From Labilibaculum manganireducens (GTDB taxonomy: Bacteria; Bacteroidota; Bacteroidia; Bacteroidales; Marinifilaceae), in the NCBI RefSeq assembly GCF_002843385.1, contig NZ_MVDE01000014.1, positions 62,001 through 126,000 on the forward strand: a DNA stretch of 64,000 bases, written 5' to 3'. The notes below the pieces were generated by a model. It was not told the origin of the DNA. It saw nothing but the letters and a program-made list of their open reading frames with translations, and did no database searches. Shown here one piece after another: positions 47,012 through 55,900 of the stretch. Both the position numbers and the translations under genes were made by a program. Within the stretch, counting starts at the first letter, position 1. Every line of letters starts with the position of its first letter.

Positions 47012-48070
47012 ATGCGAATACCTTTAATTCTATTATGCGTTGCCTGTTTGGCAGTTAGTTGTGCACCTTCACAAGGAAAGATTGACGAAGAATCCTCGAA
47101 AATTGCTTTTCGGGAAGAATTAAACGAAGTAAAAACAATTAAGTTGGTAACTACCACTTTTCAAAAGGAACTGGTGAGTAATGGAAAGCTGCGGGCCTTT
47201 TGCAAGTGCGACTTAAACTTTAAGATTTCCAGTGTAGTTAAGAAGCTTACTGTTAGCAATGGCACTTTTGTAAAGAAAGGTGCTGTATTGGCAACATTGG
47301 AAGATTTTGAGCAAAAAACCAGTTTAGAGAAAAGCAGACAGGCATTGGCAAAGGCTCAACTTGAGCTGGAGGATGTTCTCATTGGTCAGGGGTACGATGG
47401 GAAAGATACCCTTGAAATACCAAAAGAAGTGTTGCGGATTTCGAAATTAAAATCCGGTTTTTTTTCTGCTGGCTTAGAATACAAAAAAGCACTGTACGAT
47501 ATGCAGGCAACCCGCCTTCTTGCTTCTTTCGATGGCGTTGTAGCCAATCTGAATAGTAGGATTTATGACAAAACAGACGGTAGCAAGCCATTCTGCACGC
47601 TGATAGACCGCAAAAGTTTCGAGGTTGAATTTTCGGTAATGGAATCGGAATTGAAAGATTTACAAAATGGTCAAACTGTTAGTATATTTCCTTTTGCTTT
47701 CGAGAAGGAATATAAGGGTAAGGTGACCCAAATAAATCCAGTTGTTGAGGAGAATGGATTGGTAAAAATTACAGCAAGAGTAACCAATAATGGAGGTAAG
47801 TTATTGGAAGGAATGAATGTGCGGGTTCTTGTTCAGAATAGTTTGCCAGATCAACTGGTTGTTCCTAAGTCGGCAGTGCTGCTCCGTCAAAACAAAGAGG
47901 TTGTTTTTACCCATCAGGAAGGAACAGCCATTTGGCACTATGTAAGTACAGGGCAAGAAAACAGTTCATCTTACACAATTACCGAAGGACTGCAAGCCGG
48001 TGATGAAGTGATTGTTGATGGAAACTTGAATTTAGCACACGAGGCGAAGGTGAGAGTACTTGGGGATTGA
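47012..48070 (+). CDS. RND-type periplasmic membrane fusion protein (HlyD/AcrA family), lipoprotein
   Basis: 352 aa with lipobox LAVSCAPS. Layout: membrane-proximal strand (TTTFQKELVSNGKLRA), first half of the lipoyl domain (VVKKLTVSNGTFVKKGAVLATL, about 68-90), a short helical hairpin (about 95-165), second lipoyl half (LLASFDGVVANLNSRIYDKTDG), beta-barrel (EFSVMESELKDLQNGQTVSIFP) and C-terminal domain (GLQAGDEVIVDG). It would link the RND permeases and the TolC-type protein encoded 5 kb downstream. It is the only complete copy; two truncated 5' copies flank it. Confidence 0.9.
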   Translation: MRIPLILLCVACLAVSCAPSQGKIDEESSKIAFREELNEVKTIKLVTTTFQKELVSNGKLRAFCKCDLNFKISSVVKKLTVSNGTFVKKGAVLATLEDFEQKTSLEKSRQALAKAQLELEDVLIGQGYDGKDTLEIPKEVLRISKLKSGFFSAGLEYKKALYDMQATRLLASFDGVVANLNSRIYDKTDGSKPFCTLIDRKSFEVEFSVMESELKDLQNGQTVSIFPFAFEKEYKGKVTQINPVVEENGLVKITARVTNNGGKLLEGMNVRVLVQNSLPDQLVVPKSAVLLRQNKEVVFTHQEGTAIWHYVSTGQENSSSYTITEGLQAGDEVIVDGNLNLAHEAKVRVLGD

Positions 48071-48325
48071 TTAAAATGAAAAGAGAAGTGAAATTCTCAT
48101 AAAAAGAATAAATAAAATGGGAAAAAGAACAGAAGCTTGTTGCGCCTTAGAAACAAAACAAAGCTCCTGTTCGGGCTCCCTCCAAAATTAGAAAGGAGGT
48201 AATACGGCAAAGATATACTAAAATAAGAAAAGGTCTATGTGACCTGTGCTGTGAAAGGATAGATCAGCACAATAAGGAGATATGTAATGCCTTTAAGTTT
48301 GCATATGGTATAGAAAAAATTTAAG
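48071..48325 (+). promoter_or_regulatory. Structured leader upstream of Cys-rich peptide 2 (repeat copy 2)
   Basis: The same sequence as 41634-41849, starting right after the membrane fusion protein gene. Its first ~45 nt (AGAGAAGTGAAATTCTCA, then AATAAATAAAATGGG) resemble the 3' end of the DUF1573 gene at 41600, so the duplicated block began inside that gene. The first hairpin has one A.C mismatch (arm GCTCCTGTTC instead of GCTTCTGTTC); the CCTCC/GGAGG element is intact. TATACTAAAATAAGAAAAGG is identical in both copies. Confidence 0.7.
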
Positions 48326-48547
48326 ATGAAAAAAAGAATATTTGCAGGTATCGCAGCAAGTTTATTTGCCACAGCATTGTTTTTTAATTTAAGTGAGGCA
48401 AATGTGAATAGTAATATTTCATTGAATGATATTGAAACTATGGCGCAGGCATCAGGGGAAGGTAGTTTTACTTGTCCAAATGGATGTTTGGCTAAAGTGG
48501 GAATGTGTTATTGCAATGGTTTCCATAAGTACAAAGAGAATGTTTAA
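48326..48547 (+). CDS. NVEALA-type small secreted Cys-rich peptide 2
   Basis: 73 aa. Signal segment IAASLFATALFFNL is followed by a propeptide with LNDIETMAQASGEG, close to the NVEALA consensus. The mature part has a tight four-Cys block CPNGCLAKVGMCYC. Compared with peptide 1, the start and the pro-region agree in layout but the mature part is unrelated in spacing, as expected of diversified secreted peptides. Its hairpin terminator follows 30 nt after the stop. Confidence 0.78.
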   Translation: MKKRIFAGIAASLFATALFFNLSEANVNSNISLNDIETMAQASGEGSFTCPNGCLAKVGMCYCNGFHKYKENV

Positions 48548-48576
48548 CATAGGGTTTTAGAATGTTCAAATATTTA

Positions 48577-48600
48577 AGAGGCCACTTATGTGGTCTCTAT
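48577..48600 (+). terminator. Hairpin terminator after peptide 2
   Basis: AGAGGCCAC (48577-48585) pairs with GTGGTCTCT (48590-48598) with one G.U pair around the loop TTAT. As after peptide 1, it isolates the peptide message from the propeller gene downstream. Confidence 0.7.
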
Positions 48601-48709
48601 ATAACTTAAATATTGTGAAATGGGAAAATGAAGTATATAACATTAGCGGGAATTAACGCTATAAACTTTTAATAAAAATATCAATGAATTCTTTATAAGA
48701 TATATAGTA

Positions 48710-49744
48710 ATGAAAAATACTTTTTTATTTAGTTGTCTGGTTTTAATCTTATTTCTTAGTTGTAATAATATGGATTCGGATAAATCTAAAACATTTCAGG
48801 AATCTTCAGATAAAACTGTAAATGTTAAAGATAAAATTACAGACATAAAAACTGATCTTCTATTTCAATATTGTAGTATGACAATTTCTGACTCTATATT
48901 GATTATTAACGAATTGACTCCTTCTAATGCGAAAGGCATTCATTTTTTCAATAAAAACAGTTTTAAATATATTACGAGTACTGGTTTTATGGGTAAAGGT
49001 CCTGGTGAAATAACGGTTTTAGGAGAGAGTAGGAGTAGTTACAATTCCAAAGCTATTTGGGTAGATGATTACGGGAAAATGGTTAGTTGGAAATTTCCGA
49101 TTGATAGTATTTTAAGCAATGAAAATTTTATTCCAACTGAAAAATTGAAAATGAATAAAGATTCGTTTCAAGTTAAAAGTGTATTCATAAATGATAGTAT
49201 AACAATAGGAAGATCAGTAATTCCAACAAGCTATCATTCCATGGATATATCCACAACAAAGTTGAATAATTATACATATAAGATTGAAGAATATGGTTAT
49301 ATCTATCCCGATCTTAAAGGGAGAGAATCGTATTCTAGTTTTGATCTATCTACTAAAAATGAAATATATACAACTTGCTTTAGTTATGTAGACTTAATCA
49401 CGATTTGTGATTTAAAGGGCAATTTGAGATATAATATATATGGGCCTCAATGGAATCCTAAAGAGACAAAAGGAATTCAGTTTTACGGAGTAGTAAAAAC
49501 ATATAAAAATTATATTATTGCTTCTTATATTGGTGATAAACATGTTGTATTTACTGATGAAGGTGGTCGAGTTGATATTGCACCATCAAAATTATTAGTT
49601 TTTGACATTAATGGAAATTATGTTAAAACAATTGAAGTTGGGTATGAGTTTAGTGAATTTTGTATAGATGAAGAAAATAATAGAGTAATCGCCTATTTTG
49701 ATAATAGAATAAATCCATTAGGTTATTTTTCATTAGATATTTAG
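48710..49744 (+). CDS. 6-bladed beta-propeller lipoprotein 3
   Basis: 344 aa with lipobox LFLSCNNM. TGFMGKGPGEITVLGE near residue 92 is the family hallmark; later blades include KLLVFDINGNYVKTIEVG. It follows peptide 2 and its terminator by about 110 nt, repeating the peptide-terminator-propeller order seen at 41.8-43.3 kb. Ligand unknown. Confidence 0.8.
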   Translation: MKNTFLFSCLVLILFLSCNNMDSDKSKTFQESSDKTVNVKDKITDIKTDLLFQYCSMTISDSILIINELTPSNAKGIHFFNKNSFKYITSTGFMGKGPGEITVLGESRSSYNSKAIWVDDYGKMVSWKFPIDSILSNENFIPTEKLKMNKDSFQVKSVFINDSITIGRSVIPTSYHSMDISTTKLNNYTYKIEEYGYIYPDLKGRESYSSFDLSTKNEIYTTCFSYVDLITICDLKGNLRYNIYGPQWNPKETKGIQFYGVVKTYKNYIIASYIGDKHVVFTDEGGRVDIAPSKLLVFDINGNYVKTIEVGYEFSEFCIDEENNRVIAYFDNRINPLGYFSLDI

Positions 49745-49766
49745 ATCGTAATTACATTTTATTAAT

Positions 49767-50300
49767 ATGAAATATTTAACAGTAACTGCAGTTATAATCT
49801 CAATTATTTGTGTTTCATGCCTTTCAGATAAAGAGAAGGATTTGAGAAGCATTGTAAATCATCCTGTAAACATAGATATATCTGACACTGTTTGGCATAG
49901 AGACACAGCATTGAGTTTTGTTGATTTTCGTCGAAAGTATAAATATTTATCGGTTGTATATCTATTAAATGGGTGCCGACCTTGTTATCAAGAATTCATC
50001 AATTGGCATAAGAAAATGGAATCTTTTACAACATCCAAAGATTATACGGTTCTTTTTATTATCAATGGAGATAATTATAAGGATTTGATGTCTAAAGTAG
50101 ATGAAATAGATCAGGTTGATAAGAAATATTACATATTGATGGATCCTCATTCTAAATTCGTGGGTAAAAATTTAAATATTCCGAAATGGATAAGGGATGG
50201 TTCTGTCCTAATTGATAAAGAAAACAAAATAAAGATGGTTGGAAAGCCATGGGTTAATAGTTCTATGATAGAATTGTTTAATAGGGTGTGTGTAAATTAA
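49767..50300 (+). CDS. Thioredoxin-like CxxC lipoprotein 3
   Basis: 177 aa with lipobox ICVSCLSD. Strand YLSVVYLLNGCRPCYQEF places CRPC at residues 70-73; then YTVLFIINGDNYKDL, and a late strand DGSVLIDKENKIKMVGKP like the C-terminal hairpin of AhpC/TlpA proteins. It is the clearest thioredoxin-fold member of the four. It lies 22 nt after propeller 3. Confidence 0.7.
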   Translation: MKYLTVTAVIISIICVSCLSDKEKDLRSIVNHPVNIDISDTVWHRDTALSFVDFRRKYKYLSVVYLLNGCRPCYQEFINWHKKMESFTTSKDYTVLFIINGDNYKDLMSKVDEIDQVDKKYYILMDPHSKFVGKNLNIPKWIRDGSVLIDKENKIKMVGKPWVNSSMIELFNRVCVN

Positions 50301-50395
50301 TGTTTTTCAATAGTTTGCAAGGTGGATATGGTTGATTGTTTCTACTTTTATTACTTAAATATTCTGGTTTGTTAAACGGTTTTAAGTTCTATTTC

Positions 50396-50758
50396 ATGCG
50401 AATACCTTTAATCCTATTATGCGTTGCCTGTTTGGCAGTTAGTTGTGCACCTTCACAAGGAAAGATTGACGAAGAATCCTCGAAAATTGCTTTTCGGGAA
50501 GAATTAAACGAAGTAAAAACAATTAAGTTGGTAACTACCACCTTTCAAAAGGAACTGGTGAGTAATGGAAAGCTGCGGGCCTTTTGCAAGTGCGACTTAA
50601 ACTTTAAGATTTCCAGTGTAGTTAAGAAGCTTACTGTTAGCAATGGCACTTTTGTAAAGAAAGGTGCTGTATTGGCAACATTGGAAGATTTTGAGCAAAA
50701 AACCAGTTTAGAGAAAAGCAGACAGGTATTGGCAAATAATACCTCTTTATGGATATAG
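50396..50758 (+). pseudogene. Truncated 5' copy of the membrane fusion protein gene (copy 3)
   Basis: Starts at the ATG at 50396. It matches the first ~340 nt of the gene at 47012 with only about three substitutions by eye, then leaves it at GGCAAA and runs into unrelated sequence (NNTSLWI, stop). It includes the signal peptide and half of the lipoyl domain only, so it cannot work as a fusion protein. As in copy 1, identity begins at the start codon. Confidence 0.88.
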
Positions 50759-50800
50759 GAGTGCCAATTAATTTTTAATTAGTTATTTTTTATGATAGGT

Positions 50801-50836
50801 ATTGTTGGTGGCATTCATGCTGCTAACAATACTCTT
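50801..50836 (+). terminator. Hairpin after truncated fusion-protein copy 3
   Basis: ATTGTTGGTGGC (50801-50812) can pair along all 12 positions with GCTGCTAACAAT (50819-50830), including three G.U pairs, around the loop ATTCAT. A 15-codon frame (MIGIVGGIHAANNTL) runs through it and is judged accidental. It probably ends the transcript coming from propeller 3. Confidence 0.6.
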
Positions 50837-50883
50837 TAGGATAGGTTTTGATAATTAAAGTGAAACGATTAAATACGAATGAA

Positions 50884-51216
50884 ATGAAATTACTTGCAAC
50901 GACGTTAATTATACTAATTACAATAGAGGGGCAGATTCTATCTGGGAATATTATCAAAGGTAAAGTAGAGGATTTTTTTTATAATAAAAGAGAACATGTT
51001 GTTATTCTCAAATTTGAAAATGAAGGCAAAGAAACAAAGACTATCTCTATTGGTTTATTTAATCGAGGTACTCTAATGGAAAATTGGGACTCGTTAAGCA
51101 TTGGTGATTCAATATATTATGAGCCTCAATCAGATACTTTAAATATTATTAAAAAGGATGATAATAAGCTGATAAAAGTATATTTTAAAAATCGATCAAA
51201 AAAAATGAAGTTATGA
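50884..51216 (+). CDS. Small secreted beta-rich protein of unknown function
   Basis: About 110 aa from the ATG at 50884; the frame is open further upstream with a TTG start. Signal peptide LLATTLIILITIEGQILSG. The mature part (GKVEDFFYNKREHVVILKF, SLSIGDSIYYEPQ) is beta-rich and ends with basic residues. It may be a distant relative of the protein at 46594. Its stop overlaps the ATG of the next gene (ATGA), so the two are coupled. Confidence 0.5.
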   Translation: MKLLATTLIILITIEGQILSGNIIKGKVEDFFYNKREHVVILKFENEGKETKTISIGLFNRGTLMENWDSLSIGDSIYYEPQSDTLNIIKKDDNKLIKVYFKNRSKKMKL

Positions 51217-52259
51217 TAAGGGGATATATGTGTGTATTGTTTGTGCTGTTAATGTTCCACTCATGTGCTGAACATTCTCTGTACGAACAATTTGAAAATA
51301 GTTTTTCTATAAAAAGGGAATTAAGTTCTCAAAAAATAGAGCATGATAAAGATTTATTTGGAAATCCAACTAATTTGAGAATCTCGGATTCTTTACTATT
51401 TGTTTTAGATCCCGATTCACATAATTTCATTAAGGTAATTAATTTAAATAATTTATCCTTAATTAAAAATTTATGCTTAAAGGGGAGAGGTCCAGGAGAA
51501 TACGGGATGATATGTCGGTTTGAATTGTTGGAATCGCAGAAGATTGGTTTTTACGATGATTTAAATACTACTTATTATGAGGCAGATATAGAACCAAATC
51601 ATTGTAATCTGAAAATAATTTTGAACAGAAACCTTAACATTGAAAAAGAACGAATTGCAAATACTGTGCGTTTAAATGGTTTTTTTGTAAGTTCAGGATT
51701 GTTTCAAAATAAAGGAAGATTATTAATAAGTGCAATGGATAGTATTGGTTTATGTGAGTATGTTGACGATTACCCGATTGATGATTATCCTAATATGTCG
51801 AGTATGAATAAAGGTATGGCTTATCAGACACATTTCACCAATAGTATTAATGGTTATTTTACAGGATATACATTAGCTTCTGGTGAGATATTTTTTTATT
51901 CTAAAAAGAGAAATGGGATTATAAAGGAAAATGCTTACCAATTATTTACACCAGATTTTACACCTAATTCAGATTTTGGTTATGGAGTTGTTTTCGCAAA
52001 AGAATCTTGTATAGGATTTTTAGACGTTGTAAGTAAGGATAATTTTATTTATGCATTATATTCGGGGCGCACACGTAAGGAATTTGGAATGGAAGCGTAT
52101 ATGGGGAATAAAATATTCGTTTTCACACATTTGGGAGTGCCTGTTGAGTACTACAAACTTGATATAGATATTAGAACTTTTGATATTGATGAAAATGGTG
52201 CTATATGTGGTCTGACAATAAATCCCTACCCACAATTGGTAAAATTTCCTATAAAATGA
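51213..52259 (+). CDS. 6-bladed beta-propeller lipoprotein 4
   Basis: 348 aa with lipobox LMFHSCAE. LKGRGPGEYGMICRFE near residue 90 is the family hallmark; KIFVFTHLGVPVEYYKLD is a late blade. Both ends overlap neighbours by ATGA: the upstream small gene at 51213 and the downstream CxxC gene at 52256. This makes a tightly coupled trio. Confidence 0.82.
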   Translation: MIRGYMCVLFVLLMFHSCAEHSLYEQFENSFSIKRELSSQKIEHDKDLFGNPTNLRISDSLLFVLDPDSHNFIKVINLNNLSLIKNLCLKGRGPGEYGMICRFELLESQKIGFYDDLNTTYYEADIEPNHCNLKIILNRNLNIEKERIANTVRLNGFFVSSGLFQNKGRLLISAMDSIGLCEYVDDYPIDDYPNMSSMNKGMAYQTHFTNSINGYFTGYTLASGEIFFYSKKRNGIIKENAYQLFTPDFTPNSDFGYGVVFAKESCIGFLDVVSKDNFIYALYSGRTRKEFGMEAYMGNKIFVFTHLGVPVEYYKLDIDIRTFDIDENGAICGLTINPYPQLVKFPIK

Positions 52260-52861
52260 ATGCAAAGTGTAAATTATCTTATCCTGTTGGATTAATAATA
52301 AGTTCTGTTTTCCTAATAATGTTATTGTTTAGCACCTGTAACAGTAATAAGAAAAGTCAAGAATATGCTAAAGTCGTTAAATATTGGATGAATCGAGAAT
52401 TGGTTTTACCAAGTGATACAGTAATTATTGGAACTATTGGTCGCGATTTTAATCTAGAATGTATTGAAAATAAAGAATTCAAAATTGTAACAAGAATTGA
52501 CGGAGATTGCTCTGTTTGTATCGATGAATTGTTAGAATGGAAAAAATTAGTACAAGATTACGGTAGCGAATTAAATTTATCATTTCATTTTTATGTTATT
52601 ACAAATAATTTTGAAATTTTCAAGGAAATAAATAAAAGTACAATTAGGTTTCCATATCCACTTATTTTTGATCGTTTAGATGATTTAAGAAGAAAAAATA
52701 ACTTAAAAAAAGACAAGCGATTTAACACTTTTCTTTTGGATAGTGACAATAAAGTTGTATTAATAGGAAATCCGATACGTAACAAGAAGATTAAACAATT
52801 GTATTTTGAAAAAGTACGTAAAAAAACTGTTGAGTATCCTCAAGATTTAAGAGGGGACTAG
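52256..52861 (+). CDS. Thioredoxin-like CxxC lipoprotein 4
   Basis: About 201 aa from the ATG at 52256, which overlaps the propeller stop codon (ATGA). Lipobox LFSTCNSN. Strand KIVTRIDGDCSVCIDELLEW places CSVC at 85-88, followed by LSFHFYVITNNFEIFKEI and a late hairpin FLLDSDNKVVLIGNP. This is the same thioredoxin-like plan as the protein at 49767. The RND permease gene follows after about 107 nt. Confidence 0.7.
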   Translation: MNAKCKLSYPVGLIISSVFLIMLLFSTCNSNKKSQEYAKVVKYWMNRELVLPSDTVIIGTIGRDFNLECIENKEFKIVTRIDGDCSVCIDELLEWKKLVQDYGSELNLSFHFYVITNNFEIFKEINKSTIRFPYPLIFDRLDDLRRKNNLKKDKRFNTFLLDSDNKVVLIGNPIRNKKIKQLYFEKVRKKTVEYPQDLRGD

Positions 52862-52968
52862 ATCCTATTTTTTTCGTTTCTAATTAATTCATGGAATATG
52901 TCGTAATATACAAATGTATATATATATTGCTATGTGTAGTCTGTTTTGATAAATTATTAAATAAACTT

Positions 52969-55900
52969 ATGGTTCGATTTCTACTTTCCCGCCCCATTGC
53001 TGTTACAATGACATTTATAGCTATTCTTTTGTTGGGGATGGTATCTATTGGGCTTTTGCCAGTGTCCTTAATGCCCGACATCTCGATTCCGGAAGTAACG
53101 GTACAGATGAATTATAAGAATGCCTCAGCCCGTGTGCTCGAAAATTCGGTTGTTGCTCCTGTTCGGCGGCAATTGATGCAGGTAGCACATTTGGAGGATA
53201 TTCACAGTGAAACCCGTGATGGCAGTGGAATTATTCGCTTGAAATTGGCCTATGGCAGTGATATTAATTTGGCATACATCGAGGTGAACGAAAAAATTGA
53301 TCGGGCCATGTCTTCCCTGCCAAGGGATATGCCACGGCCTAAAGTGATAAAGGCCAGCGCAAGTGATTTACCTGTATTTCACCTTAATTTAAGTTTAAAG
53401 CAGGAAGGTAACGAGCAGAAGTTTATGGAATTGAGCGAATTTGCCGATGCTGTAATTCGAAAGCGAATAGAACAAATGCCCAAAGTGGCTATGGTAGATT
53501 TAACAGGACGAAGTTTTCAGGAAATATTGATTGTGCCTAATGAGTTGCAGATGAAATCATTGGGATTCATATTGAAAGATCTGGAAACACTTATTCAAGA
53601 GAATAATATCGATTTTGGGAATCTAAGTATTCGCGATGGCTACTATCAGTACAGCATTTGTTTTTCTTCCCGCTTGCGAAACAAGAAGGATATTGAGGAA
53701 CTTTATTTGAAAGCCGGAGATCGGTTGATCCAGTTGAAAGATCTGGCTGAAGTGAAAATTGTTACACAGCCCCGAAAAGGCATGGCCTTAATTAATGGAC
53801 AGGAAGGCATTTCTTTGGCAGTTATCAAACAATCGGATGCCCGCCTTCAGGAAATGGAGGAGGAATTAAAAGAGATGGTTGGGATTTTTGAAAAAGATTA
53901 TCCCGAGATTGCGTTTGAAATTTCTCAGGATCAGACTCGTTTATTGGATTATTCAATTAACAATTTGAAACAGAGTTTATTGTGGGGAGCGGGATTGGCT
54001 TTTTTGATCATGTTCTTTTTTCTGAAAGACTTTAAAGCTCCCTGGCTGATTGGGATATCCATTCCTGCATCTCTAATTATTTCTCTTCTTTTTTTCCATT
54101 TGCTTGGTTTGTCTTTAAATATTATCTCTTTATCCGGTTTGGTATTGGGAATTGGAATGATGATTGATAACTCGATTATTGTTATTGATAATATTGTCCA
54201 GTTCCGGGAACGGGGGGAGAATTTATTCTCCTCTTGTGTGAAAGGAACCAATGAAGTCATTCGTCCACTTCTGAGTTCTGTTTTAACTACTTGTGCAGTG
54301 TTCATACCCATGATTTTTATTTCGGGGATAGCAGGTGCCATGTTCTACGATCAAGCCATGGCTGTAACTATTGGTCTTTTCGTTTCCTTTTTTGTTTCTA
54401 TAAGCTTACTGCCAGTGTATTATCGCTTATTTTACAGAAAAGAAAGAAGGGGAAGAATGGATCGTCTGGTGTCTAAAATTAGTGGTGTTGATTACGCGAA
54501 ATTGTATGAAAAAGGACTTCGTTTGGTATTTCGAAATCAGTTGGCTTCCAGTTTGTTTTTTTTAATGTTCATTTTTGTTGGAGCTGTTTTGATATTTAAA
54601 ATGGAGAAATCCCGCTTGCCAAAAGTTGAACAGCATGAGTTAATGTTGCAAGTAGATTGGAATGCCCGGATTCATGTCGATGAGAATAAAAAACGGGTGA
54701 AGGAACTGCTTTCCTTGGTAGTCGATTCTATTCAGCAATCATCAGCCTTGGTTGGAGAACAGCAGTATTTATTAAATAGAGAACAAGAATTCTCGAGTTC
54801 GGAGAGTCGGATTTACTTAAATACGGAAAACGAAAAGCGAATGCATGTGGTGGAAAATGTATTACATCATTATTTAACAGAGCAATATCCTTCAGCCAGA
54901 ATTCAATTTTATGCACCACCGAATTTATTTGAGCAGATTTTTGGAGCTAATGAAGCTCCTCTAGTTGCCAGATTAAGTGTGCGGAGTAGTGAGGAAACCA
55001 AACAGGTAAATTTATTGAAATTACTCGAGAAGGATTTTCGAAAGTGTTTTTCTGATCAGTTGGAAATATCTCAAAGTATGCAGGAACAGCTGCAACTAAC
55101 CATTGATCCTGTTCAGTTGCTGAGTTATAATCTGGAGCCGGATGTGGTATATCAAAAGTTACGAACAGCTTTTAACGACAATCAGTTGGCGGTTATTAAA
55201 GAGAATCAGAGTTTTGTTCCAATTGTTTTGGGTGAGGGGCAAAAGAGAATTTCTAATATTCTGGAAAAGACTCTTATTCAGAATTCGCAAGGTGATGATT
55301 ATTCTTTAAACCAATTGGTTTGTGAGGAATCCCGTGTTAGTTTGAAAAGTATTGTTGCCGGAAAAGAAGGAGAATATCTTCCATTTAATATAAATATAAA
55401 GGAATCGGATTTGCTGTCTTCTCAAAATAAGATTCGTAAAATCAACAGAAAATATCCAGATGTAAATTTATCCTTTTCGGGAAGTGTTTTTTCAAATCGG
55501 GTATTAATGAGGCAGCTGGGACTGGTTCTGATAATTTCTTTGCTGTTGCTTTATTTTATTTTGGCGGCGCAATTTGAATCATTAAGTCAGCCATTAATTG
55601 TACTGCTGGAGGTCCCGATCGATATTGGAGGTGCTTTGCTGCTTTTAAGCATGTTTGGCGGAAGTCTGAATTTGATGTCTCTCATAGGAATTATTGTGAT
55701 GTCAGGAATCATTATCAATGATTCGATTCTAAAAATTGATACGATCAACCGTCTTCGAAAAGAGGAAGGTTATGGATTGATTCGCGCCATCAGTACTGGA
55801 GGACAACGAAGATTAAAGCCTATTTTAATGACTTCTTTAACCACCATATTGGCATTGATTCCTTTTCTTTTTACAAATGGTCTGGGCTCCGATTTGCAAA

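Noticed and set aside
50792-50839. 15-codon frame with a GG motif as a third small peptide
   Set aside because: It has no signal sequence or cysteines and coincides with a 12-bp hairpin that explains the sequence better.
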